A stretch of 64,000 nt of DNA from Ananas comosus (taxonomy: Eukaryota; Streptophyta; Magnoliopsida; Poales; Bromeliaceae). The notes beneath the pieces are model-generated. The model searched no databases, was not told where the DNA came from, and was given only the letters and a program-made list of their open reading frames with translations. Of the stretch, positions 11,908 through 22,517 are shown piece by piece. The DNA is taken from contig NC_033632.1 of the NCBI RefSeq assembly GCF_001540865.1, positions 12,454,518 to 12,518,517 of the forward strand. Direction: 5' to 3'. Made by a program: the position numbers and the translations under genes. How positions within the stretch are numbered: position 1 is the stretch's first letter; each line of letters opens with the position of its first letter.

Positions 11908-12344
11908 AGAGTGGCTGTATGCTTCTAAAAGTACGGAACTCTGCCGTGCTTCCAAGTTGTTTTCGATGTTCGCGGACTTTCAAATCGACGATCGGCTCCG
12001 TTAGAGTTGATCTATAGTATTTGAGAAGTACCTAGAAAAAAATTTTGTGATTTTTCAATATTATTTGACCGGTGATCGAAGGGCTCAAAATTAATAATTT
12101 TAATGGCAGTGAGCCTTTGCCAAAGTTTAACAGTGTAGAATATCCAAATCACATGAAATTTTGATAGAAAATCTTTTATTACCATATAAAACAAATCAAT
12201 AACTTTGATCTAAAATTTTAATGTCATATCATCATATTTTGTGTAGATTTTTATTTTCAGCGTTGATTTTAAGCCACTTGATCACTAGACAAATGATATC
12301 GTAAAAATCGGCAAAATTTATTTTCTAGATACGATCGACTTCGT
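11908..12344. mobile_element. MITE subfamily I, right end lost (copy C)
   Basis: Counterpart of 8051-8466, with extra small indels (for example CTCTGCCGTGC for CTCTCCGTGC). Confidence 0.6.
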
Positions 12345-12826
12345 ACTCATAAATCATTTAGATGATAGGAATTTCGATCAATGATCGGAATCATTAAAGT
12401 TGTATATAGAGTTTTTAAAGTGTTAGAAAATAAATTTTATAAATTTTATAAATTATTATGTAGTTATCAAAGAATTAAAAATTGATAATTTTTACAGTGT
12501 TAAATCGTTTTGCTTGTTTAACAGTGTAAAATAATCAAACAGCTCATTGCTAGAAAATTTTTTATATTTATTTTTTTTTTTAAATAATATTGATAACTCT
12601 GATCATGATATTGAAATGTCTAACATCTATTTTCACAAGATACGGTCATTTGTCGACTATTCAATGAACTTGATAACGAATTTTAAAATTATGAAATTTA
12701 GTTTCTAGACGTATAAATATTTAAAATCAACTTTACAGTTCCGATCATCGATTCGATATTTCTATCATCTAAACGACTTAGGAGCAAAGGCATCATGTCC
12801 TCCTAAAAAATATTACTGGACTCTAT
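12345..12826. mobile_element. MITE, third subfamily (copy C)
   Basis: Counterpart of 8467-8968, with the same left truncation junction and the same right end near GGACTC. Confidence 0.55.
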
Positions 12827-12829
12827 ATT

Positions 12830-13704
12830 TCTATACTATATATAAGCACGTTATTTCAAATTTGGGTCTATCGATAGACTCATTTTTTTACGGGAAAAAT
12901 ATTGTTTTCTTTTCCTTACATAAAATAAATAACGTAATGAAACAAACTTTTAACTTCATTTTATCTCTAAATAGAAAAAAAAATCTATATTATCCAAATT
13001 TTTGCCAACCGAAAGATATTTACTGGTGAATCTATATTTTAATTAAAAATTTAATTAATTTTTTTATCTCTAAAATAGAAAAAAAAATCATGCTTATCCA
13101 AATTTTTGCCAGTAATATCTATGTAAATCTATATTTCAATTTCAAATATAAATTAATTTTAAATTTAAAATTTTGGACTATCTATATATTACAATGAAAA
13201 TAATTTAAAAATAGATTGGTGCGATAATTTGTAAATCATAATTTTGAATTAATATGCATATACAAATTTATGATCAATTTGTAAAAAATTATCTTCAAAT
13301 AAGAACAAACAATTATGATCAATTTGTTAAAAAAAAACATTCATACCTATCTATACTAAATTCGACGAACGGTTATGATCAATTGGTTAAAAAATATTGA
13401 AAATAAAAATGAAACTATTATGTTCAATCTGTTAAAAATTAGCAATTCTATCCATTTATTTTATATTAAAATTAATTTGAGTTTAAATTTTGAATTAAAT
13501 TTAATTTTTGATTTTTGATATCAAATCTATCCATCTATTTATATTAAATTTAAAATTGATATTGTAGATATTTTCTAATAAAATGTAACATATAAATTTA
13601 GAAAATATTTTATTCTAAATTTTTGAATAATATGATTTACAAATGTTTATTGATTTAAATAAATTAAAATAATTGTTACGTGCAGTTGCAGTATGCTCAA
13701 CTAG
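12830..13704 (+). mobile_element. AT-rich non-autonomous Helitron, copy C (about 875 bp)
   Basis: Left end TCTATACTATATATAAGCACG; right end ACGTGCAGTTGCAGTATGCT then CAACTAG|T. CTAG followed by T, preceded by a (decayed) short palindrome, fits a Helitron 3' end. The base before TC is T rather than the usual A, so the exact left end is uncertain. The interior is AT-rich with spaced repeats of TATGATCAATTTGTTAAAA at about 13270, 13314, 13373 and 13420. No ORF. Confidence 0.5.
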
Positions 13705-13736
13705 TATATATATTATATATATTATATATATTATAT

Positions 13737-14274
13737 GGGTCCGGCTATATACTATTATGAGTACGATCGCCCTCGTACTCATAAGTGTTTTCGATGATAG
13801 CTGCTTCCGAATCGACGATCCACACCGTTAAACGTTATTTACAACATTTAAACTTTTAGAAATCAAATTTATAATTTTCGACATCATTTACCTTACGATC
13901 AAGAGGTCACACATTTGGACAATTTTTAACGGTCGCGTATGAGATAACTTGCTAGTTTACGGTGTAGAGAATCGAAATTGTTGAATTTTTGAGATAGAAA
14001 ATTCTTCACTGCATAGATAAAATCAATAACTCGCATTCTTGAATTGAAGGATCTGATCATCCTTTTTTAGGGCGTCTGTAACGATTTGACCGTTCATTTT
14101 ATGCCACTTGATGGACTTTATTATGAATTCGAAATTTACGAAATTTATTTTCTAGAAGTTTCAAATCTCTAGATCATTTTAATGGAGTGGATCGTCGATT
14201 CGGAGCTCCATCATCAAAACAACTTATGGAGTACGAGGGCTCCAATACTCATAATAGTATAATAGCCATGGCCA
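13737..14274. mobile_element. MITE, subfamily II
   Basis: Left end CCGGCTATATACTATTATGA then the palindrome GAGTACGA-TCGCCC-TCGTACTC; right end GGAGTACGAGGGCTCC then ATAATAGTATAATAGCCATGG. Interior matches the chimeric copy's right half and the 9584 fragment. Flanked by (TA)n. Confidence 0.7.
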
Positions 14275-14300
14275 TATATATATACATATATATATATATA

Positions 14301-14412
14301 TTGAAACAATCGTTGTTCTTAATAGTTACGACATCGATTCGCGGATCCTTATCATCTTAAAACACTTAGGAGGACGAAAATCTCGTCCTTCTAAAAGGAT
14401 AGTAGCTGAACT
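14301..14412. mobile_element. MITE remnant with terminal palindrome
   Basis: About 100 bp: CATCGATTCGCGGATCC, then AGGACGA-AAATC-TCGTCCT (14371-14389) and AAAAGGATAGTAGCTGAACT. Only the right-terminal part is present. It sits between (TA)n tracts. Confidence 0.5.
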
Positions 14413-14475
14413 ATATATATATATATAGTAGAGAGAGAGAGGAGAGAGAGAGAGAAGGAGAGAGAAGAGAGAGAG

Positions 14476-14620
14476 TTTTTTTTCTTTTTGAGAGATAGGT
14501 AAACGCTACCGCTTAGTTTATTTTATTTAAAAATAAATTAGCTAGAAATGTGAAATAACTAGGATTTCGAACTTGGGGACTTCGATACCAACCATCAAGT
14601 CCTTTGCACTTGCTCCAGGG
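14476..14620 (-). mobile_element. tRNA-derived SINE, copy 1 (minus orientation)
   Basis: Starts on the plus strand with T-runs (the SINE's poly-A end), then AGAGATAGGTAAACGCTACC, TTAGCTAGAAATGTGAA and a stretch whose reverse complement has a B-box-like AGTTCGAAATCC and an A-box-like CTTGATGGTTGG. The same unit is at 38129-38330. No target duplication seen. Confidence 0.6.
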
Positions 14621-14628
14621 ACGTCAGT

Positions 14629-14934
14629 AGAGATCGGAGTTATTGATATTTATCTAAGTATGGAGATACAATTTTCTATCAAAATTCAAGTTATTCCAAT
14701 TCTTTTACCACCGTTAAACTAGCAAGTACGGTCATTAAAAATTGTCAAATTTTGTGACATTTGATCATGAGGGTAAAATGATGTCGAAAAAAATTTGAAA
14801 TTTGATTTCTAGAAGTTTAAATATGCTCTAGATAATATTTAAACGGTATGGATTGTCGTTGTGAAAACTCTATCATCTGAAAATGACTTATGAATACAAG
14901 AGCGATCGTATTCATAAGAAATATAGTAGCCGGA

Positions 14935-14937
<3 letters not shown>
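14629..14937. mobile_element. MITE subfamily II, right half only
   Basis: Follows subfamily II in inverse order of the left half (AGATCGGAGTTATTGATATT, ACCGTTAAACTAGCAAGTA, TCTAGAAGTTTAAATATGC) and ends with palindrome TGAATAC-AAGAGCGATC-GTATTCA then ATATAGTAGCCGGACTC. Truncated at the SINE-like block, so the SINE may have inserted into it. Confidence 0.6.
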
Positions 14938-14966
<29 letters not shown>

Positions 14967-14971
<5 letters not shown>

Positions 14972-17344
14972 CAATCGTTGTTTCTTAAAAGATTAAGCTG
15001 ATAGAGAACCGTCGATATACTACTAACAAGACTTGTTCGTACAAGGGATACAAATTTAAGGACAAAATTGCTAAAATCGAAGATCTGAAAAACATAAGTG
15101 GAAATCAAAGTATCACACTGTAGGTATTTGATTGCACATAAATCTCATTTTGTGGTCTTAAAAGTGGAGCTTATGGATGGTAGTTTTCTCCATCACATTT
15201 ACTCAAAATTCAAGACAATTCCTTCCACCTCAACAATTTCTAGATCTTTCCCAGAAGCCCATATACCGAAATGTTGCAGTCACTAAGATTCTTTGCTGAT
15301 GCGCTTTCGTTAACTGGTGTGGACACCAGAAGCTGAGGAATGCTGCAGATGAATAGTCTCTGTACACAATAAGTGCTTATTTACCACTTTGTGACAAAAT
15401 GTGCCTCATTTGGTGCTGCTTCTAGGGACTTCAGAGGAAAAAATTAAAAGAAGAGAAAAAAAAAAAATCTGGACTGTGCAACTTAATGCTGCAACATTTG
15501 CCCTGTTCCCTGAAATGGTGGGCTCTTGCTCCCACCAATAGATCTCCCTCCCCTGTTGGGTCCCTGTCATACAATAAATTTTTGCTTGAGTGGCCTCTTT
15601 TGATGTTGTTACTCATGTTTGAATAGTAAAAATACTTTATTTGAACAATAATAGCCCAGCATAATCAATAACTTCACCATCAGAGTGCTAAAATTTTATC
15701 TCTAACAACTATTATCAGCATGTTTTGTCAATTGATTTGTTCATCATTCATTATCATGCTAGAGAAGACCATATTCGGTTTTCTAGATGCTTATATCGAT
15801 TAGTCTATATTGTTTCTACAATCTTCTACTTAGATTACGACAAACTAGAGGACATACTACTGGCTATTTGGATTGCGTATATTGTTGCTGTTCTGAAACA
15901 TTGCATGTCTGTTAACAGATAAAAATATCTCGGAGTGGACCACTGTTGAGGGGGTATTAAATCGATACGGACAGCGAGATCAAATGTAGCAAATTGTCCG
16001 CGAAAGTCGAATTCTGTGACAAGGCACCTGATACAAGTCCTGTGAAATATGACTGAAGAAGATGGAGTTGTTTTTGTCGGACTAAACCACATGAAATTGC
16101 CAACGCATACAGCCAAGGGAGTTCTTGTGGTTGATGGAAGATGCTGTTTTATGAGCACAAGTTTTTTCTCCGAGGGTGGATTAGATTTGATTCTAGTCAG
16201 GGAAACAACATGCTTAGGAATGCAATTGGTGGGAGTTTTAATCCCGTAAGCTTCGCGATGCAGCATAAATGTTTGAATTGACAATTCATGAGACTATATC
16301 TGGATTTGTGGATCATATGTTTCGCTAACATACAAATTTCTTTTCATTTTCGATCTGACTTTCGAGCAATAACTGATGTTACAGCAACTAGGCTCAAGAA
16401 CACCACAAAATTCTTCGGATCCAAGGCCAAACAGAAGCAACTATGAAAGGAAAAAAAACAAAGAATAGCAGTGATCCAACTTCAATTACCGAAACTGCAT
16501 ATTTAGTGTTGTTCTTTTCTTAAAGTTTGCACGAAAAGCTCTGATTCACACTGCTTTGAGGTTCATGGATTTTGTTTGATGAACAATGATTTTTTTCCGT
16601 GTTTCATAATACGGTTAACCAACATGTTAACTAATCGATTACGATAAATTGGATCGGATTTTGGAGTTTTTTCTTCTGCAGTACCTCGACGTGACATGAG
16701 CGTGAAAGAGGTTCAAGAATCAGTTTTCTTTTTATAAGGGCTAAAAACGAATCACTTATTTTGGCTTTTTAACCCCATATTGTAGGGTGGATCTTGAAAG
16801 ATATGAAAGATCTCCCTCCAAGCCGTACATACGACTTTCATCGAATACGGCTTACAGCAGGCACCGTCCGAAGAATAAAAACTACCTAGGTCAAATCTGC
16901 CGTTTATATGGCTTTGAGATTCAGGCGTTTCATATAATGAACGGTAGATTTAATGGTCTTAGGGTTTGGACTCTCTAACAAATCTTTGTTAATGTAGAAC
17001 AAAACTTTCGGAAACAGTCCCCACGTTCTGTGAGACCACCAAACTCATCACGAACTTGTAGCGGAACCAAGCCCTCTTTTGAAAACCAAGTACTCTTTTG
17101 TTTTCAATTTTCTTCTTGTTTTTGAAACTGTAGTGGTATATAGTCATATAATGGAAAGAGCACAAGAAGCCCACCACTCTGCTAAGAATGGAGAATGGAG
17201 AACTGGTTCCATCCTAAAGGCTGAATAAAGTGAGGTCAGAAGAATAAAGTGGCCAAGTTGATTCATCTTTTTACAGAATATGTTCCAACCATGCCCAAAG
17301 AGAAAAAAAAAAACAAAAACAAAAACAAAAACACATCAATATCT
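14967..17344. other. Unassigned low-repeat stretch (about 2.4 kb)
   Basis: No recognised gene. There are short open frames at 15098-15286, 15725-15922, 16049-16249 and 16787-16978 on the plus strand, none resembling a family I know. Some exon-like features occur: an AG acceptor before 16400, ending in a frame with stop near 16446, and an AG before 16789. The sequence is less AT-rich and less repetitive than its flanks, so it could be decayed gene sequence. A short hairpin lies at 16820-16853. Confidence 0.4.
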
Positions 17345-17349
17345 CCCTT

Positions 17350-17547
17350 TGTTACGATATATTTATATAGTTTATCTATATTAGGATACTGTATATTATT
17401 TGTCTTTTATAGAGTAGGATTATATAATATGTAATCTTAATTATACTCTTATTATAGTAGTCATTGTTATTATAATAAGAAAATCTCTTGTACTATATAT
17501 ATTCGATAATACAACCTAAGAGGGTATACTCTTTTACCATTCTTTCA
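17350..17547 (+). repeat. 5' LTR of a deleted copia element
   Basis: Begins TGTTACGATATATTTATATAG and ends CATTCTTTCA, so it has TG...CA ends. It is followed directly by TGGTATCAGAGAG, the start of an initiator tRNA-Met primer-binding site as in most plant copia elements. It is about 60 bp longer than the 3' LTR because of an AT-rich stretch (about 17405-17470). Confidence 0.85.
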
Positions 17548-17744
17548 TGGTATCAGAGAGGAAATCCTAATTTGGGAATATCGATCCATAGCCACTACAA
17601 GTCTCACCTTCTTCTATAGGTATTTTTTTCTTTTTGGTGTTCTACCTCTCATTTTTCTTGGACTTCTATCTCTCTGCTACAATACTGTTACAGTGTGCTA
17701 TAGTAAATAGATGCTCTTATTGCCACTTTACAACGTGAATTTGC

Positions 17745-18612
17745 CACGACGGATCTCGGACTGTTGCATTATTTTTTGGGTATTGATGTTCATCGCTCCC
17801 CCTCTGGTCTTCATCTATCTTGGCAAAAATATGCGCATCAACTACTTCAGCGACATGACTTTTTAACAGTAAGTCCGTTTCTACTCCTCTTTCGCTGACG
17901 TCTTGTCTCTTTTCTCATGAGAGGTGTTTTCTTGAGGATCCATACGCTTATCGTCAGATAGTTTGTGCTCTCCAGTATCTCATTTTCACTAGACCGAACG
18001 TTTCATATGCCGTCAACTCTGTTGCCCAGTATCTGCATACACCTTGTGAACCGCACATGCAAGCGGTCAAGCGTTTTCTGCGTTATATTCGGGAAACGCT
18101 GTCTTATGGTCTTCCTATCTCTCACTGCGACAATCCTTCTCTTGTGACCTTCGCCAATGCTGATTGGGCTGGTTGTCCAAATACACGTCGCTCTACTTCT
18201 AGATATTGCATTTTTTCGGGCCAAATCTTATCTCCTGGTCCACTAAGAAACAACCCACAATTTCTCATTCCAGTTTTGAAGTGGAGTATCGTGATGTCGC
18301 CTACACATTTGCTGAAACTGTTTGGATTCGTCGTCTAATTCATGACCTTTGTGTTTTCTTATGGTGCCCTATCAATATTTATTGCGATAATCTCAGCACC
18401 ATTTACCTTGCGGCCAATCCTATTTTCCATGCTCGTACAAAGCACATTGAACTTGACCATCAGTTCTTGTAGAAAAAAGTCCAGTCTGGTGACTTGGCCT
18501 TAATTTATATCCCTTCTAAGAAGCAACTTGCCGACATTTTCACCAAGCTCTTGTCACCCTCTCGGTTTTCGATCTTGCGGCTCAATCTTCGCATCCAACC
18601 AGCAAATGCTTA
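17745..18612 (+). pseudogene. copia pol 3' remnant: end of reverse transcriptase plus RNase H
   Basis: Conceptual reading shows the end of the copia RT region (DLGLLHYFLGID-like, then TRPNVSYAVN) and the RNase H domain (ADWAGCPNTRRSTS, SFEVEYR, ARTKHIELDHQFL, KKQLADIFTKLL). The frame is broken: there is a shift between the segments at 18057-18205 and 18206-18469, and a TAG stop at about 18470 within the conserved C-terminal part. Family assignment is firm; activity is excluded by the breaks and by loss of the rest of pol. Confidence 0.85.
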
Positions 18613-18625
18613 ACTTGCGGAAAAA

Positions 18626-18763
18626 TGTTACGATATATTTGTATAGTTTATCTATATTAGAATATTGTGTATTATTGCCTTATATAGATAATAAGACAAT
18701 CTCTTATACTATATATATTCGTTAATACAACATAAGAGGATATACTCTTTTACCCTTCTTTCA
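18626..18763 (+). repeat. 3' LTR of the deleted copia element
   Basis: TGTTACGATATATTTGTATAG to TTCTTTCA, matching the 5' LTR except for the stretch missing in the middle and scattered substitutions. The divergence between LTRs points to an old insertion. Confidence 0.85.
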
Positions 18764-18768
18764 CCCTT

Positions 18769-19254
18769 CATAGTGTGCTACCAAACAATGATCTTATAGG
18801 TGTGCACTCGAATGATTCCCAAAATCAGAAGAGTTGATCTAAGATGATCATGATTAAGATTGCAAAGTTTTCACTTTCACCCGTTATTAGGAGTACCTTT
18901 TTATTTTCCTTTTTAGTGTGCACACAAATCAACAAAAAAGAGGTTGAATTTACCAGTTTGAACAACAGGGGAAACAGAAGCAATCAATGGTCGAAAATTT
19001 CGACTAGTTTTTGGATAGCTGTTATGGAGTACGCTTGTCCGGGAGCACAATATATTGGAAACCCCACTATCGTAGCTTTAATTATAGTTTATTATTTGGT
19101 CAGGAATCTATCATTGCTAAGCTCTACTATAAAACTGTCGCACCTGCTACTGATCAAATTTATGTTAAAGGAAAGAAGAGCAGCATGCAATGCAGGTTGA
19201 TGCATGGTGGCGACATCTTCGGCCTTTTTTGCAGTGTTGGTGATTATTCTCTCT

Positions 19255-19291
<37 letters not shown>

Positions 19292-19293
19292 AT

Positions 19294-19332
<39 letters not shown>

Positions 19333-22300
19333 AATTGCATTGCCATCAGTAATCAGTCCCATAGACAAAAAGAAAGATGCTTGATTTGAATAAATGCGGC
19401 TTAAAAAAGAAAAAGAAGACAACCTCTAGAAGATCTTCTTTAAGAAGAAAAGCAAAGTCAGATATTCGGCAAATTAGAGGTCTTAGAGTATAATAAGAGC
19501 GCGACTTTAGCAAACGAAGAGAAAATTACTCGAGAGCTTTGCAAAGATCTCCTTTAGTGAGAAAAGTGAAGTCAAAGATTTAGCAAAAGAAAAGTCAAGA
19601 GATTATAGCTCCCCATTCAATTTGGAACTAGTAAGTATCTGTACATTTTCAACAAGTTGTTGGTCGATTTAACCTTGAAATTTAAGCCCTAAACCTCGAG
19701 TCCCCGAATTTCAATCAACGTATCTTCTTAAGCTGGTAAATTTCAAAGTTCAAAAAATTGTATGCAAGGAATACCATTTCATGCTGAAAATATTGATGGT
19801 AACAAGCAAGTCTAGACCAGTACTGACATTTTCTCAAGTGCAAATGGAACTCTACAACTTCATTGATCACCTGAACCAAACCATTTCAAGACCAATTTAT
19901 GTACTTACTGAAATAATCATAAAAAAAAAATCACTTTTTACTCAGGATAGAAGATAACTATTTGTTAATACAGAAGCTATGTAAAAAAGATGGCACAAAT
20001 TACAGTAAAATTGTTACAGAACTTTGAGATAAGTGGAAGAGCCACTCTCACAAACTACACTTCTTAGAGGGGCAAAGTTGTCAGAACATTATACATCTTG
20101 GAGGGCAATGTTCAAGGGACTATTAGAAAAGCAAAAGATGCCTAGTGCATAAAGGTACTTCCTGGGAATCCAGAATTTCATTCTGAATTCCAACATTAAT
20201 ATCAAGCTAAATCTAAAACCATAGAACTACATAAATGTGATATTATCTTATAAAAATATTACCAACATGTCAGTTTTCTAACGCAAGTAATTTATGCGTG
20301 TATTCCAGAGGCATGGAAGGTCATACATACAACGTTCCTTTCAAATACAAGAAATTGAACAAGTTGTCTATATGCATATTCCAGAGACATAAGGTTTACA
20401 CTACAATTTACATGCAGTAATGGCTCTGTGTAGCAGCAGATTGGTCACTGAAAACTGTCCCATTCCACAATCAATCACCAATTTCCACATCTCATGTCCA
20501 GCAACTACTACTCGACAAATCCATATAAGCATTCTTAGTGGAAGTCGTACTCCTGCCAGGTTTTTCTAACCCGTTCAGGAAAATAATCTGTTACTATTTC
20601 TATGCAATTTAACCTAACTGCTCAGAAGCATTATCTAGTAAAAGTTACCAAAAATTATTCAACTTTTTTTCAAGACCAGGCAATTGGACCTTAATACCTT
20701 ACTTTAGCCGCAGAACATGATATCTTTTGTCAATTACAGCAAACAGCTGGCTAACAAGGTCAGCAAATTAAGGATTACTGCAAGTAAACATGGCCCAAAA
20801 GGCCTAATAACATTTTTGTTAGAACTCCAGAAAAGCACCTATTTGCACCAATCTCTCCTGATGCATATCTGTATTACAAGTATCTAGTCAATGTTCGAAA
20901 AAACCACAAACATATGCAGGTGTCCAGTTCACTACATAAGCAGCTATATATGCACGATCCTATCTGTGTATATACAACAAAAATATTTTCTCATATGGTA
21001 CAACTGTACAAGAATGTAAAAGTAAAAAAGGAATACATCCACTAAATGGAGGTAGAAAATTTTTAAAGACCTACTTTAACCATCTATATTTGTAACATAG
21101 AAAAATTCACAAGTTTTCCATGAAGCAAGTACAAGAAATAATCAGGATACCAGAGTATTCTCATAAACAAGCCTGCAAATATTTGTAGATAGAATGTGAA
21201 ATCAAGAATTCAATTAGTGAAACATCTATACATGTTTAATCCAGCTTTATCTATCAAAAATGTGTAGCTTCATCGTGCACCCGTACCATGACACACAGGC
21301 CTAACACTGCTATCTAGGCAGAGCAATCAAAAGATGGCATCTAGATATGCGGCAGCATATGCAGATGCATGCACCAAGACAATAGATGATACTGAGAGAA
21401 GCGAAACAACAATCATGCATGTAGTATAGACCATATTAACACTAGTTACGGCACAGGCCAGGTGAAACCGCATTTCTGTTGAATGGTACAATGAAGATAT
21501 ACTGTATTCATTTGCTGTTTCCTTTACACATACAGATAAAACGATGGAGAACAGTAGGTGTGTCTTATCGAGAAAGCTGGGTCTGATTATCATTTCCTAG
21601 TTCCTGCGCAATACTATATTCAGCACAGGAAAATGATATTTAAAAATAGTGCCATATGCCTTGAGTACATGAAAATAAACTTCCATATCATGCAAGAAAT
21701 ATGTAGACTAGGTCATTCGCTTGTTCAGCAGTATCTCATATATGTCATGCTTCAACTAGATTTTCACTAGTCTGCCAAATCAAGAACAAAAATTATACAG
21801 AAGGGTGCATATTCTGATACAGACCAACCAAATGACAAACATTTTAGCTACAACAAGTCCTGGACGAAGTTAATCGAACTACGCACCTATATAGCAGTTG
21901 TGTATCGTAGCGCAAATGATAATTCTTCAGCAGCAGATAATGCATTCATATTTTCACACAAAGCCGGTGCTTACCATTACATTTTTCCCATTTTTAAGCA
22001 CCATACTGCACGTAAAGCAGAACCCCAAGGAAAAAGAGAAAATTAAATGCAACAAAATTAGAGCATGGTATTGAGCTGCGCAACAAACACTCCAGCACAT
22101 TCTTTTTAACAAGCACATTCAAAGCAAAAATCTACCCAACAACTTTGAATGTAGTAGCATCGATAACACTATCAGATGACTGGATTTCCATGACCAGAGT
22201 TACATTTCAGTTAACAAGTTTAAACCTTTTCCCTCGATATGAACAGGACTACTTATTCCTCCTATATTACAAAACTAGAAGAGAAAGACCTTTTTCCTGA

Positions 22301-22517
22301 ACCCCGCTTTTCTTTTCTTTTCCTTTTTTTCTTTTTTTCCTTTACAGAGATTAAGCGCCATGAGCAGACGTAGAGAAGAGAACAAACCTTTCATAATAAG
22401 CAGCATTCGGAGCTCGATTCACCTCTATCATTTGATTTGAAGAAACCCTAAATAAACAAAATTTCTAAGAGAAGAGAGATAGAGAGTGTGTGTGTGTGTG
22501 AGAGAGAGAGACCTGAC
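18769..22517. other. Region downstream of the PUB8-like gene; no gene recognised
   Basis: About 3.7 kb without a convincing coding frame. It holds an (AAC)n tract (19258-19332), an imperfect duplication around 19420-19470 and 19540-19590 (AGATCTTCTTTAAG / AGATCTCCTTTAG, AAAGCAAAGTCAGAT / AAAGTGAAGTCAAAG), and from 19,900 on a rather even, low-repeat sequence. Read on the minus strand it could include a spliced 3' UTR of the U-box gene: an AAAG|GTTTGTT donor-like site lies near 22387. That is inference only. Confidence 0.4.
19258..19332. repeat. (AAC)n microsatellite
   Basis: About 24 AAC units interrupted once by AATGATAAC. Open frames over it are artefacts of the triplet repeat. Confidence 0.95.

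Larger units (their letters stand above)
9584..12829. repeat. Tandem segment copy C (indel-rich)
   Basis: Same order as copy B: MITE II remnant (9584-9975), block X, (GA)n, GC-rich core (about 10690-10990), telo-box, AT-rich tail and MITE pair. It differs from A and B by scattered one- to three-base insertions and deletions spread over coding-like and AT-rich parts alike, a pattern more like uncorrected long reads than natural divergence. The first-exon-like frame is broken. Confidence 0.8.
17345..18768 (+). mobile_element. Internally deleted Ty1/copia retrotransposon with LTRs and 5-bp target duplication
   Basis: The order is target copy CCCTT (17345-17349), 5' LTR, primer-binding site (17548), a leader of about 200 bp, the 3' part of pol, a purine tract GCGGAAAAA, 3' LTR (18626-18763) and target copy CCCTT (18764-18768). 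Gag, protease, integrase and most of reverse transcriptase are absent, so the element is about 1.4 kb instead of the usual 5 kb or so. It cannot be autonomous. Confidence 0.85.

Noticed and set aside
19092..19422. Poly-Leu, poly-Val and poly-Asn frames
   Set aside because: Translations of the (AAC)n microsatellite.
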